Assembly (NCBI GenBank): GCA_035079385.1
Contig: JAVHKY010000030.1
Span: 434,001 to 498,000 of the forward strand
Length of the DNA stretch: 64,000 bases
DNA from: Aspidiotus rigidus
Taxonomy: Eukaryota; Arthropoda; Insecta; Hemiptera; Diaspididae
Direction of reading: 5' to 3'
Under the pieces are notes generated by a model. It was not told the origin of the DNA, made no database searches, and saw only the letters and a list, made by a program, of their open reading frames with translations. Below are positions 25,201 through 36,770 of the stretch, in pieces. Within the stretch, counting starts at the first letter, position 1, and each line of letters begins with the position of its first letter. Position numbers and translations under genes: made by a program.

Positions 25201-25900
25201 GGTTCAACTACCGGTTCTTCTTTGAATCATTCATCGGAAAAAGGTTTTAATTTCAGCTCTAAAGAAAGAATTGAGGTGCCTCTGAATGAATCTAAAATGG
25301 GAATTTGATTTTTTTTTTTTTTTTTATTGGCCGAGGAAACCGTCTAATGATGCCTCCGTGCGAATGCGAAACGAATAAATTGCATATGAGGACGTGAAAG
25401 AATTTCGTTTATTGTTGAAAAGCGTGGATGTAAATGAATGAAAGAACGAATAAGTGTTATATAAAGTAATTCTAATTAAATGAGATTCGTTTATCACGTT
25501 TCCGTAAATATATAAATTTAAATGTCGTAAATTGAAAAAAAAAAAAAGTTGGCACCGATTTTTTCGAATTTATTCTCGTACGAAATGATGACGTTTCATC
25601 ATCAAAACGAGTACGAACGAATGCCGGCTATTCTTGTGTTAAAATGAAGAAAAGTCTTACGAAAACGTGTGGAAGGTTGAATAGGACGAAAGTATTTTGT
25701 CTGTCTGGTTCATCTATGAACGAAGAATCAGTTTTAAGGTGTATCAACACAAATTCTCGCAAGGAGATAAAACGAATGTTGTTTCACCTGTTCTTCCCCC
25801 AGTATTTTCTTGCGGTAGATATTGTCCAGCTCGATGATCCGGCCTGCTACCTGAAGATGTTATCGAAAGCCACCGTCCTTTTTTCTTGATTCTTGTAAGA
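22261..25900. other. No gene recognised
   Basis: Non-coding sequence with poly-T/A and poly-C runs. A 16-base unit CGAGTAAAAGTCAAGT is repeated directly at 24285 and 24323. CpG-containing DNA lies at about 23.4-24.1 kb. No motif-bearing frame is seen. Confidence 0.5.
24692..24707. repeat. Poly-C tract (16 bases)
   Basis: An uninterrupted run of 16 C in otherwise ordinary AT-rich sequence. No function suggested. Confidence 0.85.
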
Positions 25901-25901
25901 A

Positions 25902-26110
25902 ACAGTGAATTACAGCTAGCTGAAAGCCAAAGCCCAAGCTGTATTTTTCAGGATCACAAGTTTAAGCCAAAAGCTGACGTTTTTCTTCAGAATATCCAAA
26001 AAGTTAGCCGAGAAATAGCTATATTTCTCTGAAACTAAAGCTGTATTTCTTAGGGTCGCAAGTTTAGGCCAAAAACGCAAGCTGTATCGTTCGGCTGTCA
26101 TACTCTGGTA
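25902..26110. repeat. Diverged hAT-like end with internal tandem duplication
   Basis: The stretch from 25902 aligns with the reverse complement of the right end of the hAT element at 6857. Fourteen bases, AGCTAGCTGAAAGC (25914-25927), are identical at the same distance from the end, followed by similar AAA-CC-A-AGC spacing. Inside it, a unit of about 101 bp starting AAGCTGTATTT and containing CACAAGTTTAAGCCAAAA occurs twice (from 25937 and from about 26038). I found no opposite end or 8-bp duplication, so this may be a fragment of a related non-autonomous element. Confidence 0.5.
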
Positions 26111-27949
26111 AGAAAGGACGTATGTATACTTTATTGTAGAAGAAATCATTTTCCTGTAGCTCATAGGGAAGATGTAAATTTCTATTTATTATTTCGAGGC
26201 TCATTTGAATTATATTAATTTCAGAACTTTTACGCTTAGATTATCCTATGTAGTTATTTTGTGCGTTAATTTTGTTTAAAACCATATTCCTGTGACTCCG
26301 TAGAACCTTCATCGAGAGGAAGAAGAGTCTACTTGGTACATTGGTGAGGGGTGAGGTTAAAATTTCGTAAGGTTCGGTCCTGCTCCCCAGTAACTTGTGA
26401 TAATGTTTTCGTACAGTCAAGGTTTGAAAATCAAGAATCAAATCGAATACTAAAGTCCGAGCGAGTTTAAGTCGTCCGTTTCCAAGAGATGAATCGGTTT
26501 TCACGTGTTTCTAAATTAGCCCCCTCCCTCACGTATACTCTAATCCTCCTTGATGGGGGGTTTGCATGTATCTTGCGCGATGTGTTAATGAACGAATAAG
26601 TAATGTACTCAACTGTCGAAAAGAATGCAAAAGACAAAAGGAATAATTATCAATGCTAAAGATCGACGTGGTGAGAGAACGGAGTACGATTTTACGGGAA
26701 GTGCGTTAGCCTCATGCCGTTTTCCTCTGCTGTACAGCGAGCACTTCTCGCTCTCTTTCTCTCCTCTTTTTCTCTTTATTTCCTCTCTGACTTTCACACC
26801 AGTCTCACCGACGACAGTGCGTCAACGTGCTCATCTATAATGAAATGTTTATTGTCTCCGTTTTCTCCCACCCCACTCCTCTCGTCGTGTCGACGTTATA
26901 GTGCAACGAACACACGCGTAAACTTAATAGCTTGGTTGATTCACCTGCTCGATACCGATGTACCGCGGCGGATCCGGAGCGAGCGACGAGCGTTAAGCGA
27001 TCACCGCGAACAACGACCGCTGTCGACCGGTTTCACGTACTTTTGATGGTCATTCACATATTTCAAAGGGCGGTCATTCCTCGCTTGATTATATACCTTT
27101 TTATGTGCGGGTGCTCGCCGCTTTTACGAAATACACCGGTCACCACTCCCCGTTCCTACACGAATAATCAGTTCCAATTTTCATGAGATTAGGTTTCTTT
27201 AAGACCGAGGTGATAGTCGTAGCCCCTAAATTGTGGCGTTATGGTCGCGAGAGCCTAGGGGATTCCGTAAAATTGTCGTATTACTATTTGCACTGTGCTG
27301 AGTGGTCTTTTCACACCGAAGGAGAACAATTTTCACAAAATCTATTGCTCGTCTCTTCCCCTCGTGATGAGTTATCTTAGTGAATTATTTGTAAATACCG
27401 AGTAGGCTTTCATCAAATTTCTTGAAAAGTATCGAAACCTCGATTTGTCTGAGAATCGTTCGAACATCTCTTTTGTCATGGATACCTGAACAGATTTTCT
27501 GAAGTTTTAGCCCATCCTTCTCAGTCTGAAAAAGACCGAGAATCGTGCTGTCCTCAATTTCAGTCTTAATGCATCGCTTTTTTGGTTCGTTCCTTCATAA
27601 GGGTTTCTGTTGCGTGCTCGTCTCGAACACCATTGACGAGCAAAGTTATATGTTGCCTGAAGTGAGATTTACGTATGATGAATTTTTAAGTTTTCGACAC
27701 GTTGAGAAATCGAGTGAGAAATTGTATTCAGTGGTTTGAAAATTGAGACGGCCTTTGATCAAGTTCACCGGTGTCAAGTCGCCATCATTTTTGCACGCAT
27801 TACGCGGGTAAAATAGTGACCTTTGTACTGCACCGGACAAAATGTTTCTAGAAACGTGCAATTTTAAGGATTTGGAATGTGAAATGGTTCGTTAGTATTA
27901 TGAGTAACGATTAAAGGGAGTAAAGGGACCTTCGAAACGCAGTGTCAGT
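26111..27949. other. No gene recognised
   Basis: Non-coding sequence, CpG-rich at about 26.5-27.4 kb. The longest frame here (about 110 codons) is serine/arginine-rich low-complexity translation with no recognisable domain. Confidence 0.5.
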
Positions 27950-28230
27950 TCTGATTCCTTTGAACCTTGCGACGTCACAATCTACGCTTTTCAGATCCCA
28001 TGTGCCCCATGAAACAGGTTTTTTCGAGTTCCCTCCCATCATATATAATTTGAAGGCGGGGCCTGTGACGTCACAGTTTGATGACGTCATAGATAAATTT
28101 TTTTCAAGTTCCCTTCGTATTATATATACCTTTAAAGTCCGGGCCTGTAACGTCGCAGGTCAGCCTTATGACGTCACAATCTACATTTTTCAGATCCCAC
28201 ATGCCGCATAAAATAGGTTCCCTGCTACCC
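27950..28230. repeat. Nested tandem repeat carrying TGACGTCA palindromes
   Basis: Two unit types alternate. One, with GACGTCACAATCTAC and TTTTCAGATCCCA, occurs at about 27970-28022 and 28169-28222. The other, with AAGTTCCCT and ATATATA followed by GGGCCTGTRACGTC, occurs at about 28022-28075 and 28098-28158. TGACGTCA is present at 28066, 28082 and 28169. No coding potential. Confidence 0.7.
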
Positions 28231-28375
28231 CTTGTGCAAACCTGTTAAAGAACCCGTGAGTTTTTTTTTGGAATGACTTTTCATAGTTGCTCGATCCAGC
28301 TGCCAGTTGAGACAAAATAGGTGCTCATAGCTGACATACGCGCAGTAAAGACATCGACTAGCTTAAACCTCTTTG

Positions 28376-29022
28376 TGACGTCATAAATATCCGTTACCTC
28401 ATCTGTTCGTGACGTCATCAGCTTGGACCTATCTGTGACGTCATCAAATTAGTAACCTACTGTTTCTTATTTCTCTCTCGGATTGACAGATTTTTGGATT
28501 AGATCGGGGATTCCAAGTCCATCAGTGGGAAGAAGGAAGAAACCTAAAATAATCTAGTACAATGTATGCTAAGCATAGTTTAAAACTAAAATGAGTGAGT
28601 AAATTTTTCCGTTCCATAGAAAATCATTAAATCATGTATGTCTTTGGGCGTTTTATTGCAATATATCGACCTTGATTGTATCAATATATTATCGAGTATA
28701 AACTAGGCTGCTCCCGCTCGTTCGTCCCCATTCTTTCTGCTCGTTTGCTCTCATTCTTGGTCTAGTATAATAGGTAAACTATTCTGAATCAAGGATTCCT
28801 CGCAAATTTTTGGGGGGTAGGGGGAAGATCAACTCAGACGTGGACTTGCAGATTACCCTGGTAAAGTTATAAAAAAGAAAAAATTAGCCAGTCGCAAACT
28901 TGCGAATTTTCGATAGCGGCTAAAGACACCGTAAAGACATCGACCAGTTTGAATTTTTTTGTGACATCTACTTTGTCATCATCCGTCGAATTTGCTTGTC
29001 ACTTCATTAGTTTTTGACGTCA
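28376..29022. repeat. Further TGACGTCA-bearing repeats
   Basis: TGACGTCA at 28376, 28410, 28436 and 29015, mostly within the context GTGACGTCATCA. The first three are spaced 34 and 26 bp apart, suggesting short degenerate tandem units related to those at 27950-28230. The sequence matches the consensus CREB/ATF site, but a repeat origin is the simpler explanation. Confidence 0.6.
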
Positions 29023-31766
29023 TCAACCAATATAATCCAGTATAGCGTAGCATAGGCCTGTACTAGACCTAATTTAATTTGAATTAAGGCTAGTTTGAGC
29101 CTGGCTTACAGCTTGTAGTGTTTAGGCGATAATAGAGTGGGAAACTCGAGCTCGGCCTCGCACATTTCTGGATTAGCTCGAGGCCTCGAGGATTCTAAGT
29201 CCATTAACAGGGGAGGGAGGGAGTAGGAGTTATATTTGCGGATTTTTAATGGTGGGGTGGGATAGGGTGCCGGTAATGACTTGAAAAATGTCAAAAAGAA
29301 CCCTGCGAGCATTAAACGACACAAGTTATTCTGATTTGTTGACTGCCCCATTATTCTTCGACTGCGCCAATATTTGAATTGGATTCCGTCATGGGTTGTC
29401 CAATACTTTTACCTGCAGCGTTCCTATCATTTGACAACTCGTACACTTAATCTCACGTGACTTGAATGCTAGCAATAGTTAGTCACCTTCCTTTGTTCGT
29501 TGAATGTATCTCAAAGATTTCCGATACAATTTCTAATCCAGCTCCAAATGTTGCATCTTTTAGTTCAGCACTAAGCTATAGGTATTCTGAACGTATTCGA
29601 ATCAATGTGAGTAGAGGCGTTGGTATTTTTTAGGATTCAGATCATTGACTTTGATCAGCTCTCACATAGCGCTCGACGTTCATATCAACGGCCCCACACG
29701 CATTCGTATTTTCTCCGCAGCTGCATCTATATGTACGAGTGCATCCTCCCTCGAAAACTTTCTCATTCTGAGCATGTTCACTCGATGTAAACGTTGAAAG
29801 TGCTCAAGGTCAAACGGGCTCGATCATCCATTTTCGAAAAAAAAAAATAATAATAAATAAATAAAACGAACTGAAGAACAAAAGGAAAGAGAATTTCAAA
29901 ACCAGCAGCGCGGCCGCACTGGATCGTTGCCCTTTTCTTTGTTGTAGACGCCAGTACCATCGTCGTTGTATCATCGCACTACACGCTATGTGTATTCAGC
30001 TTGTAACCTTTTTTTGTGTGCGTGTGTGTTCGTATCTCTTTTTTCTCGACGAATGTCCGCTGTCCCTGAACCGAAGAGAGTTGGTTGAAAATGAGCTGGA
30101 AACAAGCTGGAAAGAATGTACCCGGCAAGGTCTTTTACCTTCTTTTAGGAGAGGTTAACGAGAAGTTGAATGAATTATATTATAATCTTCTGCTGGAAGC
30201 GATGGCGAGGAAATGTGAAGAGGAAAAATAAATTAAAATATATAGGTATAATATGTGTATGTTGCTAGGATGAACGCGCAAGCCGCATCAGCAGCGTATA
30301 TACTGGTATATCTCGTAAAAAATTCGTTTCCTATGTTGTCTTTGCTGGAAAAATTCTTCGAATAAAGATGAATCGTACCTAATGACGACGACGCGCGATG
30401 ATAATAATAGGGGTACGCGCGCGAACGAATTTTAAGCAAAAGATGAAAATGAAGATGATGGCAATGGGAAGAAATAACAAGTGGACTGAACTATTATTAC
30501 AGGTCGATTGTAATTTTTCCTAGAATTCGATTCTCGTTGTGTAATTCAGTTTATAACAAGGTTTATTTCATATTCTACCGAACGCAAACGACCTTCCGCA
30601 ACCGCAACAATCGAAGTATATGTATATATAATATATACGTACATTATAATGAATTCCCCTGAAATCTGAACTTCCTAGTATGTATATACGCAACATGTAA
30701 CCTTAAACATCACGAGCGAACGGCTTGGCAGAATGTACGTTTTTACTGAGTGCAGTACGTCCATATCGTAGGTGACCTCTGCGAAACGCGCGCGACGATA
30801 AAAGAAATGACACGCTATATTGTATACGTAAACTGTACTACGTAAACGGTAAATATTTTTTCGATTTCAGAAAACAAATAATATATATTGCGAAGAGAAG
30901 CGATAGATCAACTTTGATTGTGTGTGCGCGTCTTCTATTGCAACCTACGAAGATAGAACAATATTTTGTATTCCTAATCAAGGTTTTTCGAAGGTTTGAA
31001 TTGGAAATCTTATCTTCCACTCCTCCGCGTCTGTTCGAGGAATGCGTGAATATGACGAAAATCAAAGGAAATTCGAATTGTTTGTCTATCGAATAATGAA
31101 GCGGTAATCTTTTAGTTATACCTTGTACGATTATTCTCCCCAAAAAAAGCAACCGAGTACGTGTTTTTCTACAGAAAATGAATAAAACAGACGAACACAT
31201 CGTGCTTGACTGAGGACAAACGTTTCAACGAATGATAATTTATAGAAGGAGTCGAAAAATATTGTACGGGAACGTGATAGAAAAATTACAGCATATTATG
31301 ACATATTGAAGAAACATTCGAAAACGGTCGATGTTGACGTCCCTAATCTGTTCAGTTTAACAAGTTATTTTGCAGTACAAAGAAAGCATTGTAAAGTTCA
31401 AGAAAGTGCACTTCATATGCCTTATGTCTTGAATATCGAAACAATATAATAGAGAATTTGTTCTGAAAGGACGTATAGATGTGTGAAATTTTTTCAAATT
31501 CAGAAAGTAGTCGAATTGCGAAATCGAGGAGAGGACTTTCGACGCTGTAGGTCATCATTTCCTTTGATACTGCGTATTTTTCTAAATCTAATGAAAAATT
31601 GAGACGATTCATGCATGTAGGATACCCTCTATGAAATTTGATGTTGCACATTTTGCGTTTCTGAACAGATTTATCACTTCTAAAGAATTGCTTCACCATA
31701 TATTTGGACAATTTTCAACATTTTCAGCCGTATCTGATCGTTCTTTGGTCAAATTAGGTCCTTCTC
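29023..31766. other. No gene recognised
   Basis: Non-coding sequence. About 29.6-31.2 kb is CpG-containing with many tata/cgta runs and looks non-repetitive. A 120-codon frame at 30838-31200 on the - strand has no domain and lies within the length range expected by chance. Confidence 0.5.
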
Positions 31767-32036
31767 CAGAGGGTCTACCGCTCTTACAAAAAACGTCCAT
31801 TAATTTCATCTCTGACTCGGTAAAAATGATTGAAATTTGAATTTCTAGATTGAGTAGGATTTTTTTCTGTAATTCTGATGGTATTTTAAGACAAATTTGC
31901 AAATTGAGAGGAGGTCCTAACCCCTGATACCATCCCTTTCTGCTACACCACTGGAATTATGGTTTTGTAGAACATCTTTTTAAGAGCCCCTATAAAAGTC
32001 CAATATTTCCCATTTCTGAATTTGGTAGACATCCTG
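31767..32036. mobile_element. MITE-like repeat, copy A
   Basis: Aligns along its length with 50545-50803. Shared anchors include TTTTTTTCTGTAATT, GATGGTATTTTAAG, ATGGTTTTGTA and TTTCTGAATTTG. The ends here (CAGAGGGTCTACC and AGACATCCTG) are degraded forms of the inverted ends CAGGGTGTTT/AAACACCCTG seen in copy B. No coding capacity. Confidence 0.65.
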
Positions 32037-32044
32037 TTCTCTGG

Positions 32045-32480
32045 TCATTTTTTTCGCTTGTGGTAATTTTTACCGTCAATTTCAACCGTTTGTGGTTCGA
32101 TTTAAATATTTTTAGTACATTTCGGTCGTCGTTTCTTGTTCTTGGTTAATTATGGTCAATTTTGGTCGTTTGTTGATTGTTCTGTGGTGTTTGTTATTAT
32201 ACTCTAATCATGTGTGGTCGTTTTCCATCGCATTCTGCTCGATTTTCAAAGTTTTTGTTTAATTTCGGTCAATTCCGCTCATTTACAGGTTGTTCTGTCT
32301 CGATTTTGGTAATTTTCTGTCATTTTTAGTTCAATTTTGGCCGCTCGTCGTCTGTTTTGATCGTTTTTTGGTCGTTTTGTGCCGCGCTCATCGCTTCGTG
32401 GTCAATTTTGGTAATTTATGTATCTTTTTTGGTCGTAGTATTTTTATTGCATTTTTTAGTGTTTCCAATTTTTACTGCAC
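32045..32480. repeat. Degenerate TTTTGGTC-rich, strand-asymmetric array
   Basis: More than a dozen loose copies of TTTTGGTC/TTTTGGTAATTT variants make the + strand strongly T/G-rich and A-poor over more than 400 bp. Spacing is irregular. It starts just after MITE-like copy A. The apparent 108-codon frame at 32290-32616 is a by-product of this composition. Confidence 0.5.
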
Positions 32481-35400
32481 GGAAGTCCTAACTCCACTCA
32501 TCATCCTCGAAAATGGTCCAAGTTTGTCGGAAAAAGTATGGTCAAAAATGAGATATGCGAGGGCGTTCGTTTGGTCACTTTTAGTCACTTTTTTAACATT
32601 CATTGCTTTTTCTTGAAGATTAGATCACCACTTTTTCTCTCTTAGCTGACTATTCTGCTCAAAACGTATTCTTAAAATAAAAATCCGAGCTATGATTTCG
32701 ATGGAAACTTTTATCCATGATTTTCCGGCAAGAGAACGAGACTTTCAAATGTGTCAGTTTGAAGTTAAGGTTCCAGAGCGTAAATTGATCAAGCACGGGT
32801 CTTCGCGCTAGCTTTCAGTAGAAAATGCCCCAAAATGAATTATAGAGCGCCCAAATGGTCGCTATCCAAAATTCAACCGTAGTTGATAATTTGAATACGG
32901 TTGAAAACTTTCTGCGTCGCAAAAGATGAATAGTGAATGACGTCATCCAAAGTAGGTCAAGACCACGTCTATCTCATGACGTCATCAATAGCTTGAAATT
33001 TTAGCTTAGCTTGTGTACTTGGGTTGAATGGGTTTATTCGCTCTGAGCTCGTTTGCCTCCCCTTTCGAGCTGACGGACTCATTTGCCTTTCCTCTTACGG
33101 CCCCTTGCCTTCCTCTTCCTCTTATTCTAGGATAGCCTAGTATACGTTAGTATTGTGTTCCACTCCCTTCTTGGGACAGTATTATCGTCGACCAGGGAGC
33201 CTTCTAGATCCCTTCTTCACACTCTGAAACCAAATTAACATAGGTAATTACGTTTCTCAGGTACGCACATTGTCCAATTTCTTTTAGGCTTATCTTCTGT
33301 TCTATTCAGTGGTAAATTCACCCATTCTTTTGGGTGAGAGCAGTGTTCGGTATTCTGCGAACTCACTTGATTGTACTTTATAGACCTTCCAATGAATTTT
33401 ATTTTGGAGCCTTTTGGATCCTTCTTTCTAATCTCTTTCCTCTACACTAAGAGAATGAATTGACGCGATTGGATCCAAGTGGGCTACGTGTTTCAATTTG
33501 TTCTCATTTTGTGGTCAATTGACCGGAACTACCGTCCAGTGGCCCGCGGAGAGGAAATTAAAACTTGGGAGAAATAAATTTTCGATATTTTTGGCCTGAA
33601 TCACAACTTATGAGGATCGCACCGAGATACTGATAGATAGGTTTTCACACAGTGCATATTTCATCTGGTGAAGAAATGAGTGTCAAGAATTCATTCACTC
33701 TTTCCATATTATAACTTGAGTAGTTTAATCGGCCCGCGACACTTGTCAGTAGCTAGAATGTGACCTACTAGTCATAAAAGGTTGCTCAGCTTGGTCTAGA
33801 GATGGCTAGTCTTATCTTAAAGTTGATCAGTCTTTGAAAAAAAATTGAGGACGTTCAAAAATGTTACTTTCCTTAGCTCGATTTCTAATTTCACATAGAA
33901 ACTAGTGAGTTTCCATCTGTCATGAAATATTCTACTATACAGGTACGAAAACAACGATGTGTAATCAAGTGTGGTATGGATTTTTGATACTTATATTATT
34001 TTTATGTACACACATCTGAAAAAAAGAGACTGATGTTTATATGAGCTGCAGTAAGTCTTCGCTTCTTTTTCCCAATTTTGTTCTTCTCTTCTTTTTTGTC
34101 GCGAATACTATTTCAACGAAAACTTTCTGGGTGTAATATTATGAGAAATTCGTCTAAGGAGCCATACTTCTCCTCCCTTCCTTCCCCGTGTAAGGATACA
34201 TAAGACTTTCGGACCCTCTCGAAAAGAAAGTTTTTTTCTTTAAACTTTTGAATGGCCCTGCGTGATTGTTTTTTGCTGAATTTTGCTAATTTCAACTCGT
34301 GAAAAACTTGAACCTCCCCCCTCCTCTGTTGTGGACTCTTATGGATGATGGCTTCTAGTAGTAATCAATTTTCTTCTGTAAGCTAGAAGATTCCTCTTTC
34401 TCTTCCTCTCTCTGCGAGAGAAAATGAATTTCAATCCCCAATCTGTAATCGGGATATCTGTCTAATATAGTAATATTCAACTTCTTCTTTTCTATTATTC
34501 ACCTCTACGACTTAGACCGGCGCTATATGATACCGTTTTATTATTGGATTATCACTGCACAGAACTCGAATCGTGTCGTCAAATTCGTGGAAAGAACGAG
34601 ACAGTAGAATACCACCGTTGTTTTCGACGAGAAATTTCGAGTACACTACGGGATAAACTTCTTACGTCTTGTGTACTTTCGTCAAAATAAGTTAATCCTT
34701 ACAATATTCCGAACGCTGCTGATTCAAAACTGACTGTTCAATATTACCACCTCTTATCACGTGTAACATTTCAGGGAAATTTACATGCGAGACAGCAGAC
34801 TGAATAACAAATGAAGGTGAATGAATATGAGCAAGATGAATAAATTTCTTTCTGTCGTTCGAAAATCCGAGGAAAAGAGGAAAACATTTCTCGTAATCAT
34901 CGGTGATGACATCATCTCTTCGAAAACATCGTTCACATCTTCGAAATTTGCGAACATTTCATTCATTTTTCGGAAATTTGATTTTCGTTCAGGAATAGAG
35001 TATGGCACTCGGTTATTTCACGTGCATTCCAAGTAAAATTACGTTGCGTTCTTATGAATTTAGTTCGTTTTTTCGGTTTGGAGAGTAAGTTTTATGGTGC
35101 TTCGTGTGATAAGGGAACTCTTTATCATCGTATCGAGTGAACGATTGAGTAGAACTCGACTCTTTATTCTAGTGATGACAAATATTTTACTAGAACAAAA
35201 TTTTCCTTATAATCTGAGTCATTAGGCTCAGAACTATTCAACGAGGAGTATCTTATCATGAAAGTGGAGGGCTAACACTCTTCGTGGAATCAATAAAATT
35301 GAAATTGAACAATTTTTCTTACTCTTATAGAATAAAGACATCTGCACTTTCGGTGATTACCCGGGTTTGAAAATTTTTCTCAACTACCCAGTTTTTTGGT

Positions 35401-36489
35401 GTAAATCACGAAAAAGCTGCGTAAATGTATCAGGGTATAACTCTTTTTTCTTTTTTGTGTTGTATCAAAATTCCGGAAAAATGCTATGCAATACGATGTA
35501 TCTTGTGCAGCTGAGGAATTATCTTGAAGTTGGGGGAATAAAAAAGCAAGAGCCTAAAGCGAAGGTGTTCACATTTTAATATCTTCGTCGATCTACAGAA
35601 TAGAACGCAGTATTTTTCAATATTCTATTCAAGTTGTTTACGAAATACGTGTAAATTTTTCGTCAGACACTGACACATCAGCGAGAAATAGTCGGTGACT
35701 GTAAAATAATAGTGAGAAATTTCGCGAAGAAGTGAGAAATTAAGTTGAGTAAACGCACGAGTAGCGAATTTCCCTGTTTACATTCTTGATTTGTAAGATA
35801 TAAACAAAAAAGGATTCAAAAGTTTAGTAAGAGGATTAGGAGCTCGTTTCGAGGAAATCTATACGGTTGTAATATTTTTTCCTTTTTGGCTTTTCAAACG
35901 ATGATTCGTATTCTTCCGCCCGAAATAGAACATTTTATCTATTCGAAGTACAGCGATATAATCTAGCGTAATGGTTGTCAAACTCGTCATAAAAAACAGA
36001 AGGTCGTGACTTTGGACGGGAATAGGGGGAGCGATATGAAAAGAATAAAGTCCGTTTTGAAAAATATTTTACCATCATACTTACTGATCGTCATTATGAT
36101 GTTCGAGATAATGTAGAAGGTCGTGGCTCCTTTGTTCGTACGATGCCTGTCGAGGAAGAAGGAGTTCTAGACGTTTCGAGAAGACTTTATTACACCGAAA
36201 TCCATTATCGATACGATGATTTTTTGTAGCTTTTTACTACTAATTTTTCAAGAAAATAAGAATTTTCCTTCAATATTTTTTGACGTCGCGAATTTTGAAG
36301 CAAGGGTAGATTTCGACTTTCTTAATTTGATCTAGTTGGCATACGAAGTGTTGGAAGATGCTTCGATGGTAACTTATATTTGTATTATTTCTCTCTTCTA
36401 AATTTCGGGTTTCCTAATAATTACAAAATGCGACACCATTTGTATCTCTGAACATCTGCTGGTCCTCCAACACATCCCTTGTCAGAGAG
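32481..36489. other. No gene recognised
   Basis: Non-coding sequence. TGACGTCA palindromes occur at 32938 and 32977. No motif-bearing reading frame, RNA gene or clear repeat boundary is seen. Confidence 0.5.
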
Positions 36490-36519
36490 AAATTCTGTTC
36501 TCGTCCTGAAGACGTCGGC

Positions 36520-36770
36520 ATCCTCTGGAATCTTTGATTGCTGAGGTCTTCATGCGTAAATTCAAAAGTGAATAGTTTTTCTGCCCCCTCAATTTCCTCT
36601 CCCGGGTCGCCTATTGGCGTAGGTACGTCGATGATATCCTCTGTCTATGGTTCGGCCCTCACTCCGGGCTTCAAGATTTTCTCGTCCACCTATATAGCCT
36701 CCACCCCTCCATTACGTTCACGATGGAGGTAGGACCTTACTATTGTGACAGGCGTGCCAACGGGTCATGA
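36520..36770 (+). pseudogene. Penelope-like reverse transcriptase fragment
   Basis: One + strand frame reads ESLIAEVFMRKF, then after a stop VAYWRRYVDDILCLWFGP (about 36601-36660) and LQDFLVHLYSLHPSITFTME (to about 36729). The order LAEIFM, WxRYVDD, LHPSIxFTMEVE is characteristic of Penelope-like RT. YVDD is the catalytic box that binds metal through its aspartates. An internal stop (TAG near 36567) and a missing continuation after 36770 make this a decayed fragment. Confidence 0.8.

Noticed and set aside
36538..36732. 64-codon + strand frame
   Set aside because: A shadow of the Penelope-like RT fragment, which reads in a different frame.
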